A stretch of DNA of 34,002 nt from Reticulitermes lucifugus (taxonomy: Eukaryota > Arthropoda > Insecta > Blattodea > Rhinotermitidae): NCBI GenBank assembly GCA_026260175.1, contig JAKCWW010003056.1:17053-51054 (forward strand), read 5' to 3'. The position numbers were made by a program, and so were the translations under genes. Of the stretch, positions 30,701 through 34,002 are shown one piece after another (positions within the stretch are counted from its first letter, which is position 1; the number at the start of each line of letters is the position of its first letter). The notes beneath the pieces were generated by a model. That model saw only the letters and a list, made by a program, of their open reading frames with translations. It did no database searches and was not told the origin of the DNA.

Positions 30701-32930
30701 CTTTGGACGTTTCGACTCTGAAAGAAAATATGGTCTTACCTCGAAACATCGGCTTTCGACAACTCATTGACGGAGCGTCATATCACAGAACAACGGATTG
30801 CAGTCTTGACGGTTTCACGGCGGTGTATTTGAGGAATCCTTTGTTCTGGAATATGATACCGCGTCACTGGGTGATCAGCCTACCCAATGACGCGGCGTCT
30901 TATCCTACAAAAACGGCGTCCTCAAGGACAGAAACCTCAGGTAAGTAGGTAGTTTTAAGTCTGTAGTTAGTAGTCGGTATAGCGACTCGCTACGGGCGGG
31001 AATTCCGGTGGAGGCGAGATTTTCAGCACCCGTCCAGACCGGCCCTGGGGCCCACCCAGCCTCCTGTACAATTGGTAACAAGTCTCTTTCCCGGGTGTAG
31101 AGCGGCCGAGGCATGGCGTTGACCACCCACCCTCATCTAGTGCGAGGGTTAAAGAAAGAGTAGAGCTATATCTCTACTCCCCCCAGGGCCTTCATGGCCT
31201 GTTCTAGGGAGAACTTTACCTCTTAATTAGTAACGAGGTTGTTGGTAGGTGGACGGTCAAGGCAAATACGTGTGCTTGTACATTGATGTTGCATTGCTGG
31301 CATCGTTTCACAGACGACAAGGACAGCGATGAGAAAGGCAGCAGTCCGGAGCTCAACTTCCTGCATCCGGACCACGCGTGGTTAGCTTTAGGATCTGCCT
31401 CAAGCTCTAGACGGGGGTCCAGTCAGTCCGAACAACTGGAGGTAGAGACATATCAGCTTGGCCGTGATTTCTCGAGGTCTCTTCCTGGATCGAGGCGGAG
31501 CTCCTTCCAATCAGGACAAAACGTATCGGAGAAAGGTATGCGACAAAGAAAGGTTGGGTAATGATATGTACTGTTTCTAATTACATTACCATGCTACTGT
31601 GTAAATTTTAGTTTTAGGAGGAATTAAATTCGATAAGAAGAAATTGAATTACTAGTAACAGACAGTAACCAGCTGGAGGCAGTCTTGCTTATCAAGCGAA
31701 ATAAGTATTCTCATCTGGAAATCATGCAGCCAGTTTTTCTGTTGGGAAGATTTGTTGCTGTTGTATGCTGATTGAAAGGAATGGAGAAAGTATCTTCTTT
31801 GATCATAATGGCGATGCTAATTCAATTCAATTAAATTCTGGTTTATTAAATTGAATTAGCATCGCCATTATGATCATGATAATAACAATACGGCGATCAG
31901 CAGTGCTTGGAACACATTTTCCACAAATTTCTGTCTTCAGAAATAATAGATTTGTAATTATTCTGGTAAAACTTGTAATTATAAATTAACCAGTGTAACA
32001 CAAAGCAAACACAAATATAAGAGTCGTCACAATATTGATTGAGAATGAACGTCACACGTATTTACAACTTAGCGTCTAAATAGACTCCAAATTCCAGAAG
32101 AAACTTTGGACGACTAGGAAAAATGGAGACACTAATACCCTTGAGGACAGAACAAGCCTGAATGCCTTACATCCTGTTGATGATGATGCTGCTTATTGTA
32201 AGATCTGAGGTCCTTGCGTAGGGATTCATTTGTTTAAAAACAAAAAAAACCGGGACTCGTAATAACAGTTAAGTGGCTGAGAGCAGGATTAGAAGAAAAA
32301 ACTTGTAACCCATTGCTCAATGAATAGGGAGTAATTTGTTAATGTTACTACGAGTTACTCAGATAAAACTTTTGGCTTACAGATACAAAAAGTGATTGTG
32401 ATGATCATCGTCGTCGTCATCACCATCATCATCATCAAAGTTAGACTGTCAGTCCAATGCTGATTTTCTTGACATACCCGTTCCTCATCCTTTGCAGTCT
32501 CAGTCCACACTCTATAATCACTGATCTTCACATCGTGTGTCTTTCCTATTATTTCGTGTTAGTGGCTGGTTGAGGGCTGTCGTTCTGCTTTAGATGTTTC
32601 CTGACAGCGTTGGAAAGTCGAGATTTTCGTAGGCATTGGCAGAAATGTATTTTTATGACTTCAAACCAGAGCTTCTGGCTTCCCAATCCGAATTTTGCGG
32701 GACATCGGGATAGGGCTCATTAAAACTCATAAAACTGGGACTAATGACGTCTGTGTTCTATGATATCGTTACAGACCCTGAGTTGCCACCTCCAAGCTAC
32801 AGTAAAGAGCGACGCAGGAGTTCGTGCACAAGAGGCAGGGACCCAGAGGAGATTCTGAGGAGCCTGAAGGCGGTAAAGGGCGAACTAGGTCGAACTATGA
32901 GCTTGAGTGGGGAAAAAAGGATGCTGAGAC
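6657..32930 (+). CDS. Fife: Fife/RIM-family active-zone scaffold (partial, 9 exons)
   Basis: Seen: nine exons join as 6657-6781, 9588-9700, 9987-10075, 11892-11950, 28139-28317, 29044-29207, 29390-29578, 31314-31535 and 32775-32930. Every border is AG/GT, every junction keeps phase, and the result is 1296 nt or 431 complete codons without a stop. Domain order is PDZ (about residues 1-76), basic SP/TP linker (80-137), C2A (138-266), then a Ser/Arg-rich linker. Known: RIM, Piccolo and insect Fife share PDZ-C2A-linker-C2B and organise presynaptic active zones, tethering vesicles and calcium channels for neurotransmitter release. Inference: Fife rather than Rim, because the PDZ reads PGGPAEKGGLKQGDK and the C2A lacks the basic KRRTK-type strand of RIM. 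The 5' end (start, possible zinc finger) and the 3' end (C2B) are missing. If not Fife, it is another RIM/Piccolo-type paralogue. Family assignment is very secure; the paralogue is moderately so. Confidence 0.85.
6888..7158 (+). mobile_element. tRNA-derived SINE (family B), copy 1
   Basis: The head ggccgtgccatggctcaggc with tagtcgccggcctc, then a degenerate B box (gctcgatctcgggtc), an AT-rich middle, and an end with aataagcctcaag and gtctgcggtgcgtccatagc. A likely 8-bp target duplication accacaaa lies at 6880-6887 and 7159-7166. A second copy is at 23283-23465. Confidence 0.8.
8818..9585 (+). repeat. 30/33-bp minisatellite abutting PDZ exon 2
   Basis: The core is 20 units of 30 bp from 8951 to 9550, consensus cgtttgagtcatgttgactt then gttactttac, with only a few substitutions each. 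Flanking units on both sides are 33-34 bp and diverged (for example 8852-8950 and 9552-9584), so a homogenised 30-bp core seems to have expanded inside an older 33-bp array. Units of 30 or 33 keep one frame open over 262 codons, which is why a false protein appears. The last unit contains the splice acceptor of PDZ exon 2. Confidence 0.95.
9588..9700 (+). CDS. Fife: Exon 2: PDZ domain, second half
   Basis: 113 nt, entering in phase 0 and leaving with two bases of a Leu codon. It encodes residues 42-78, beginning VLEWDGVPL, the VLEWNG motif shared by RIM and Piccolo PDZ domains. Helix B (NFEEVCAVMDRTGEV) and the last strand (ADLLVEHG) follow. K41 joins V42, reproducing the familiar PDZ GDxVLEW junction, which confirms both splice sites. 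Donor tt|gtgagt at 9700. The acceptor ends in gcgttaccag and lies inside the last unit of a minisatellite. It lacks a good pyrimidine tract. Confidence 0.93.
9987..10075 (+). CDS. Fife: Exon 3: PDZ-C2A linker
   Basis: 89 nt after a clean acceptor (ttattgcag). The first base completes the split Leu codon; the exon encodes residues 80-108 beginning RMCDLLDDP and ends in phase 1 at cttg|gtgagt. It carries the end of the PDZ module into a polar, probably disordered linker with a basic PRKSQQ patch. No known domain is visible beyond the PDZ edge. The preceding intron is only 286 bp (9701-9986). It is assigned by phase continuity on both sides and by the splice signals rather than by a strong family motif. 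Confidence 0.82.
10317..10647 (+). mobile_element. Transposon fragment with DUF4817-like start
   Basis: At 10433 a frame opens MAANGSEKAFCVLTFHECRS, which resembles the N-terminus (DUF4817-type helix-turn-helix) of mariner-related insect transposon proteins; it decays soon after. A perfect 17-bp inverted repeat ttgagataggagtatat (10317-10333) and its complement (10574-10590) encloses it. Beyond lies an end ttgaataaccctgta (about 10633-10647), a mariner-like terminus. The left counterpart of that terminus is missing, so the structure is a truncated or nested relic. Confidence 0.6.
11398..11480 (+). repeat. Module-bearing repeat, copy 2
   Basis: ggtttcggaggaacc followed by gtcttcatcttcatgacgg and then ggaggtgtcacatcc. 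It has the TTTCGG and CATCTTCA boxes seen in the foldback elements but no clear opposite arm. Probably a decayed dispersed repeat. Confidence 0.4.
11892..11950 (+). CDS. Fife: Exon 4: 59-nt micro-exon with SPTRRKLPKTP
   Basis: 59 nt between tttttacag and gtataaac. Two bases complete Glu109, then residues 110-128 read SEQEKTPTSPTRRKLPKTP, ending in phase 0. Two proline-directed Ser/Thr sites (TP, SP) and a basic RRK cluster fit the flexible linker before C2A in RIM-type proteins. Because 59 is not a multiple of three, skipping this exon would frameshift the protein, so it should be constitutive. The next phase-compatible exon found is 16.2 kb downstream. The donor (gtataa) is weaker than the gtgagt donors elsewhere. 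I rely on phase agreement on both sides and a family-like sequence. Confidence 0.8.
12284..12473. mobile_element. Foldback element, copy 1
   Basis: Long imperfect inverted arms. The left arm runs caagtattctggaatgtca, then acagacgtttcaaaggagc and tccatcttcagggt. The right arm reversed runs caagtcttctaggatgtca, then agatgtttcaaaggatcg and cttcatcttctgggt. Both arms therefore carry the TTCTGG-ATGT end and the ACGTTTC...CATCTTC module. It continues to tcatcaataccgctggg, the 3' segment shared with the copy at 27514-27700. No protein-coding frame. Confidence 0.75.
12968..13146 (+). mobile_element. tRNA-derived SINE (family C), body fragment
   Basis: Contains ccctggggtcgactcagcct, tttcctgggagataaaggcg and ttaccaccttcatgtgccga, matching in order the body of the fuller copies at 30966-31224 and 33805-33975. 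The tRNA-like head is absent, so it is 5'-truncated. The body motif set is one I recall as abundant in blattodean genomes. Confidence 0.65.
13469..13530 (+). mobile_element. hAT-like end fragment
   Basis: catgtttcccaaccaggatt followed by ttaggggttccgcgagaaat resembles the terminal region of hAT elements (CAGTGTTTCCCAACC type). No opposite end was found nearby. Confidence 0.4.
14402..14426 (+). mobile_element. hAT-like terminal fragment
   Basis: acaggggtgtcaaacttacg with gccc after it is a typical hAT MITE 5' terminus (CAGGGGTGTCAAACT). The matching right end is not visible within the next kilobase. Confidence 0.4.
14761..15059 (+). mobile_element. Hairpin retroposon with poly-A and 15-bp TSD
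   Basis: A target duplication aataacgtttatggt at 14761-14775 and 15045-15059 flanks an element of about 269 bp (14776-15044) ending in an A-rich tail. Inside are nested inverted repeats: an outer pair (gttaccaacaaatgcccaaa at 14781 against its near-complement ending at 14999) and a perfect inner hairpin with 31-bp arms (14905-14935, 14938-14968) and a 2-base loop. Between them sit atgtttcggctcgc and gagccatcatcagggg, the same two-box module as in the foldbacks. One unknown base lies at 14865. Tail plus duplication indicate LINE-type retroposition of a structured RNA. Confidence 0.85.
17388..17421 (-). repeat. 34-bp short repeat, copy 2 (inverted)
   Basis: Reverse complement reads ttaatgttacagcaggtggt then acatacagttacca; see the copy at 5532-5566. 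Flanking sequences are not alike. Confidence 0.6.
18003..18145. mobile_element. Foldback element, diverged copy
   Basis: The left side ttctgggttgttactcc, gtcgactgacaaacagttgc and tatcaaccctgaaactgaaa pairs with the right side ctccgaaacgtcggtaacaa, ccagtcgacactcagt and a decayed end. The module appears on the reverse strand in the right arm (ccgacgtttcggagg). The arms are diverged, so the limits are approximate. Confidence 0.6.
19305..19339 (+). repeat. Short (TG)n microsatellite
   Basis: tgtctgtgtgtgtgtgtgta followed by tgtttgtatgtgtg; simple dinucleotide repeat with variants. Confidence 0.8.
20773..20987 (+). repeat. 16-bp satellite array, about 13.4 units
   Basis: Thirteen full units plus a partial one of catacttgatatgata, with scattered single substitutions (tatactt, gatg, aata). 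Because 16 is not a multiple of 3, each reverse-strand frame cycles through three phases every 48 bases; all three happen to be stop-free, giving three overlapping false proteins. Confidence 0.95.
23283..23465 (+). mobile_element. tRNA-derived SINE (family B), copy 2, contains gap
   Basis: Head ggccgtgccatggctcaggc through gcccgggttcgat, then 50 N, then cacaataagcctctaggctg to ggggcccttcac. A likely target duplication gccttataaaa (23272-23282) and gtcttataaaa (23466-23476), one mismatch. The middle that copy 1 shows (about 130 bp) is hidden by the gap. Confidence 0.83.
23344..23393. other. Assembly gap, 50 N
   Basis: A run of exactly 50 unknown bases inside a repeat copy. A round number suggests a placeholder whose true length may differ; copy 1 of the same SINE predicts more than 50 missing bases. 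Confidence 0.95.
23600..23937. repeat. Dispersed repeat with 91-bp hairpin
   Basis: From 23847 to 23937, cgaatcctgatccc with gtctagcgga pairs with tccgctagac and ggatcaggattcg, a 91-bp fold with 11-12-bp perfect blocks. The upstream part (23600-23830) has a frame with LCLGL and PKPFMHLSYFS that resembles antisense translations of a repeat I recall from blattodean genomes. It adjoins the LINE relic on its right and may be that element's 3' region. Confidence 0.5.
23945..24110 (-). pseudogene. RTE-type LINE relic (end of reverse transcriptase ORF)
   Basis: Read on the reverse strand from 24098: VYGCET, a stop (tag where tgg Trp is expected), then CLALRAKHKMNMFENRAPRR, IFRPK and GGWRK. This follows the pattern YGCETW...LR..H..R.FENR.LRRIFGPK...GGWRKLHN near the end of RTE-like non-LTR retrotransposon polyproteins. 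The catalytic reverse transcriptase core is absent and the Trp codon is a stop, so it is dead. Confidence 0.7.
25764..25898. mobile_element. Foldback element, copy 3
   Basis: cttcgctcttctgggatgtt, gcgcggcttaagttggtagt then a 5-base loop and the complementary arm accaactaccaacctacgcc and ccgagaagagcgaag (arms end at 25852). It continues with attacaccgtggccgaagcc, the 3' segment shared with 27661-27695. The two-box module is absent here: only the end arms remain. Confidence 0.75.
27502..27712. mobile_element. Foldback element, copy 4, with 12-bp TSD
   Basis: A direct repeat tgtagtatactg at 27502-27513 and 27701-27712 bounds the element. Inside, gtcttctggggtgttac (27523-27539) pairs with gtaataccccagaagac (27644-27660), one mismatch; a second hairpin gagtccgagtaggaa/ttccttctcggactc sits at 27608-27641; the module cgacgtttcggg...accatcttcacggg is at 27565-27603. 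No coding capacity. A clean target duplication implies a fairly recent, intact insertion. Confidence 0.82.
27723..27906. mobile_element. pogo/Tigger-like MITE, 184 bp
   Basis: Left end cagtcgaactcggttataac and right end, reversed, agtcgaacccggttataacg. Ends of this type belong to pogo/Tigger-like elements. The interior again contains gttataaccgagga (27790-27803). It starts only 10 bases after the foldback element's right duplication. Non-coding. Confidence 0.75.
28139..28317 (+). CDS. Fife: Exon 5: C2A domain, strands 1-4
   Basis: 179 nt; acceptor cttcttgtccag, phase 0; donor gat|gtgagt leaving two bases of Met188. It encodes residues 129-187. GRVQLQVFY (139-147) is the first C2 strand as in RIM and Piccolo, and ELVVSVLAADDL (153-164) is the second. 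The first calcium loop reads ATHEDTGYGTLPEAYVK: it is about three residues longer than in Piccolo, and the second aspartate position is Leu/Pro. YVKLKLMP is the conserved strand after that loop. The frame stays open upstream to 28091 but contains no ATG, so a new translation start here is unlikely. Confidence 0.93.
28318..29043 (+). other. Intron 5
   Basis: 726-bp intron within the C2A domain. The first part is occupied by a hAT-like MITE (28350-28605); 28620-29030 is AT-rich without recognised content. Confidence 0.9.
28350..28605. mobile_element. hAT-like MITE, about 256 bp
   Basis: Left end cagggcttctcaacct; right end reversed cacggtttctcaaact. Subterminal parts also pair (ctggcgtaccgctgaatg with agcattagtggtactcctg). 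A degenerate 8-bp target duplication (ttgtagag at 28342-28349, ttttagtg at 28606-28613; 6 of 8) fits hAT. No transposase. Confidence 0.68.
29044..29207 (+). CDS. Fife: Exon 6: C2A domain, middle strands
   Basis: 164 nt; acceptor cttgactcttcag, donor cttg|gtgagt. The first base finishes Met188 and the last base opens Gly243; residues 189-242 lie between. NPIWNATFDF (204-213) is the C2 hallmark (NPxWNxxFxF) and IEITLWDY (226-233) is the strand leading into calcium loop 3. In loop 3 only D232 is clearly kept; the WDYD aspartate is Cys234 and the aspartate before FLG is Val240. The basic strand that binds acidic lipid in many C2 domains is replaced by CCAKSDVAEP. By family knowledge this predicts a calcium-independent C2A, as in RIM. 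Confidence 0.93.
29390..29578 (+). CDS. Fife: Exon 7: C2A end and start of linker
   Basis: 189 nt after a short 182-bp intron; acceptor gaattccag, donor tcag|gtttgt, phase 1 at both ends. Gly243 completes FLGE, and residues 244-305 follow: ECTVDLQKAFLEDRPVWYRL is the last C2 strand region, with the W-Y-x-L end typical of RIM/Piccolo C2A domains. After residue 266 the sequence becomes Gly/Ser/Arg-rich (RGGGKTPHSSPRSS) and then forms a probable amphipathic stretch (EVAQRLLRKTEF). The length is a multiple of three with symmetrical phase, but skipping would remove the C2 end, so alternative use is improbable. Confidence 0.92.
29990..30273 (-). mobile_element. tRNA-derived SINE (family C), reverse copy
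   Basis: On the reverse strand: gccgggatagcttagtccgt (A-box region), gtggttcatttcccgc (B box), caagaatttttctgtac, ctctttccctggaggtaaag and tggagctatatctccataca, in the order of family C. Left limit approximate. Confidence 0.75.
30595..30930. mobile_element. Foldback cluster, copy 5
   Basis: Begins cttcttctgggatattacgc and gtcactgggtaatcggaacc, then the module cgacgtttcgaagg...ctcatcttcagg at 30641-30677. A second related unit follows and ends in a hairpin: ttctggaatatgataccgcg, tcactgggt (30844-30872) against acccaatgacgcggcgtc (30882-30910), with an inner perfect-type stem cgcgtca/tgacgcg. Two copies or one rearranged element. Confidence 0.72.
30966..31224 (+). mobile_element. tRNA-derived SINE (family C), near full length
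   Basis: The head gttagtagtcggtatagcga and ctcgctacggg keeps the A-box region of a tRNA; the B box is eroded (gggaattccggtgg). The body has gcccacccagcctcctgtac, agtctctttcccgggtgtag, gtagagctatatctctactc and ends gagaactttacctctt. It lies 89 bp before exon 8. Confidence 0.82.
31314..31535 (+). CDS. Fife: Exon 8: Ser/Arg-rich linker
   Basis: 222 nt; acceptor catcgtttcacag, donor aaag|gtatgc, phase 1 at both ends. It encodes residues 307-379 with Asp306 split upstream. It starts acidic (DDKDSDEK), has a possible short hydrophobic motif HPDHAWLALG (323-332), then becomes Ser/Arg-rich: SSSRRGSSQS and SRRSSFQSG are two RRxS sites for basophilic kinases such as PKA. No folded domain is recognised. 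It lies in the position of the RIM interdomain linker, which is alternatively spliced in mammals; the symmetric phase would allow in-frame skipping here. Coding status rests on splice signals, phase and codon composition. Confidence 0.85.
31800..31876. repeat. Palindrome with perfect 27-bp arms
   Basis: tgatcataatggcgatgcta with attcaat at 31800-31826 is exactly complementary to 31850-31876; loop 23 bases. The loop edge is built of aattcaattcaatt-like tetra/pentamers. No terminator or RNA gene features known to me. Confidence 0.9.
32398..32440 (+). repeat. (ATC/GTC)n microsatellite
   Basis: tgatgatcatcgtcgtcgtc followed by atcaccatcatcatcatca; an imperfect trinucleotide run in intron 8. Confidence 0.85.
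32775..32930 (+). CDS. Fife: Exon 9: linker with PPxY and RRRSS
   Basis: 156 nt; acceptor gatatcgttacag, donor gac|gtgagt, phase 1 at both ends, leaving one base for a further exon beyond the window. It encodes residues 381-431. LPPPSYS holds a PPSY (PPxY) WW-domain ligand motif, KERRRSSC a third RRxS-type site, and PEEILRSLKAVKGELGRTM a probable helix with alternating charge. GRTMSLSGEK is another candidate phosphosite. No known domain. The following 1072 bases to the window end contain no further exon I can recognise. Confidence 0.85.
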
Positions 32931-33281
32931 GTGAGTATTGAAATGTCTAATAAATTTACGTTGGCAAACTGTTGTACAACTGTGCCTTATTCTAGCAATT
33001 TCGTGTGCTTTTGTATAAATTGGTATGTTTAAAATATGTGAAAACACGCAAAAATGTCTATTTGTTTTTTTTAATGTTTCTTTATGCGCAGCATTAAACG
33101 TTTTGAAACTTAAGGATCTTCAAAGCCTGGCAACTTTTTCTCTTGTACAATACATGTAAAAGTATGTCATATGTTGCAGTTTGTATTCCTCATGTGTGCA
33201 TTTTGAAGTCGGACACTCAGTTATCCTATCAGATAAAGCTTTGAAAAATTTTATGTTAGTCTCACCGTGTATTTTTTACAA

Positions 33282-33352
33282 TTCACTGTTTACAAACCAA
33301 CGAAATGCGCTACATTAGTAGTAGTGCATTTCGTTGGTTTGTAAACAGTGAA
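33282..33352. repeat. Second palindrome with perfect 27-bp arms
   Basis: ttcactgtttacaaaccaac with gaaatgc (33282-33308) is exactly complementary to 33326-33352; loop 17 bases. aagctttgaaa occurs on both sides at 33237-33247 and 33354-33364, so the hairpin itself is inside a direct repeat. Confidence 0.9.
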
Positions 33353-33804
33353 AAGCTTTGAAAGTTACGAAGCACGGTAATCAAGTTCCGTTACTCTGAT
33401 ACATGTTGCATATAACAGGTTAGTTTCAAATGCAAACAAACTGTATGTATCTTAAAAGCATCGAGTCACAAGCCCACGTAATACAAATTCACAGTAGATG
33501 ACATGAGTCGTAACAATCTTTCAGCATATCTGTGACGTAAAATTGACAATATGTCTTCTTGCTGCCAGACATCTTCAGATCCATACCAATAATTTTAAAT
33601 TTTCATTATATTTGTTATGCATGTAAAGGCCAGTTATGGCCTCATATTTACTATGCTCTAAGCGTGTACATTAAACGGAATATTACGCGATAATGCGGAC
33701 TGATGGATCAGGTTTGGTTAGAGACGTGCTCGCAGAGTAGCGGCAATATGACAGTTTTGGTACAGTTACAGGCTGTCATATTTCGGCCAAAAATATGACA
33801 GTCT

Positions 33805-33975
33805 GGTGCTTGTGGTTCGATTCCGGGCACGAGCAAGAAATTCTTCTGTTCTACCAAACTCTGGAGCCCACCCAGTCTCCTATTCAATGCGTAACAGGAT
33901 CTCTTTCCCCAAGGGTAAAGCAGTCAGCGCATGAAGCTGACCAGGCGCCTCCATCTGCTGCTTACATTAAGAATG
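33805..33975 (+). mobile_element. tRNA-derived SINE (family C), 3' copy
   Basis: Starts near the B box (gtggttcgattccgggcacg), continues gcaagaaattcttctgttct, gagcccacccagtctcctat and aggatctctttccccaaggg. The A-box end is missing, so it is 5'-truncated. Confidence 0.75.
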
Positions 33976-34002
33976 TATAACTTTACATCACCATTCCCCC
34001 CC

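Larger units (their letters stand above)
29579..31313 (+). other. Intron 7, largely repeats
   Basis: 1735-bp phase-1 intron after the C2A domain. From 29990 to 31230 much of it is a reverse SINE, a foldback cluster and a forward SINE. About 29600-29960 and 30290-30590 hold nothing recognised. Confidence 0.88.
31536..32774 (+). other. Intron 8
   Basis: 1239-bp phase-1 intron. Contains a perfect palindrome (31800-31876) and a (ATC)n-type microsatellite (32398-32440). Otherwise AT-rich with nothing recognised. Confidence 0.85.
32931..34002 (+). other. Intron 9 (continues past window)
   Basis: Follows the donor at 32930. It holds a perfect palindrome (33282-33352) and a family-C SINE (33805-33975). 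No further exon is seen. Confidence 0.75.

Overview
This window looks like an AT-rich insect chromosome segment, most likely from a cockroach- or termite-like (blattodean) species. The taxon is an inference from the spliced, intron-rich gene structure, three tRNA-derived SINE families, and foldback elements whose spurious translations resemble ones I remember from termite and cockroach gene models. Bacterial features are absent.

One gene accounts for all the coding sequence I can support. Nine internal exons on the + strand (6657-6781, 9588-9700, 9987-10075, 11892-11950, 28139-28317, 29044-29207, 29390-29578, 31314-31535, 32775-32930) all have AG/GT borders, keep reading frame across all eight junctions, and join into 431 complete codons. 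The product has a PDZ domain (exons 1-2), a basic Ser/Thr/Pro linker (exons 3-4), a C2A domain (exons 5-7) and the start of a long Ser/Arg-rich linker (exons 7-9). This is the order of the RIM/Piccolo/Fife active-zone scaffolds. Details of the PDZ and C2A domains fit the insect Piccolo-RIM relative Fife better than canonical Rim. The start codon, any zinc-finger exons and the C2B exons lie outside the window or were not found.

Region by region: 1-6656 is upstream intron or flank with two tRNA-Leu-like SINEs, a pogo-type MITE and a 546-bp terminal-inverted-repeat element close to the first PDZ exon. Intron 1 (6782-9587) holds a second SINE type and a 30/33-bp minisatellite that runs into the acceptor of PDZ exon 2. 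Intron 3 carries a transposon fragment with a DUF4817-like start. The 16.2-kb intron 4 (11951-28138) holds foldback elements, a polyadenylated retroposon with nested hairpins and a 15-bp target duplication, a 16-bp satellite, SINEs, an RTE-type LINE relic, a 50-N assembly gap, and stacked elements just before the C2A exon. Introns 5-9 carry a hAT-type MITE, an oppositely oriented SINE pair around a foldback cluster, and two perfect 27-bp-arm palindromes.

I see no second protein-coding gene, no functional RNA gene and no CRISPR array. The least explained signals are a ~34-nt module (ACGTTTCG ... TCTTCAG, often with a short internal stem) recurring in several repeats, and the splice acceptor embedded in the minisatellite.
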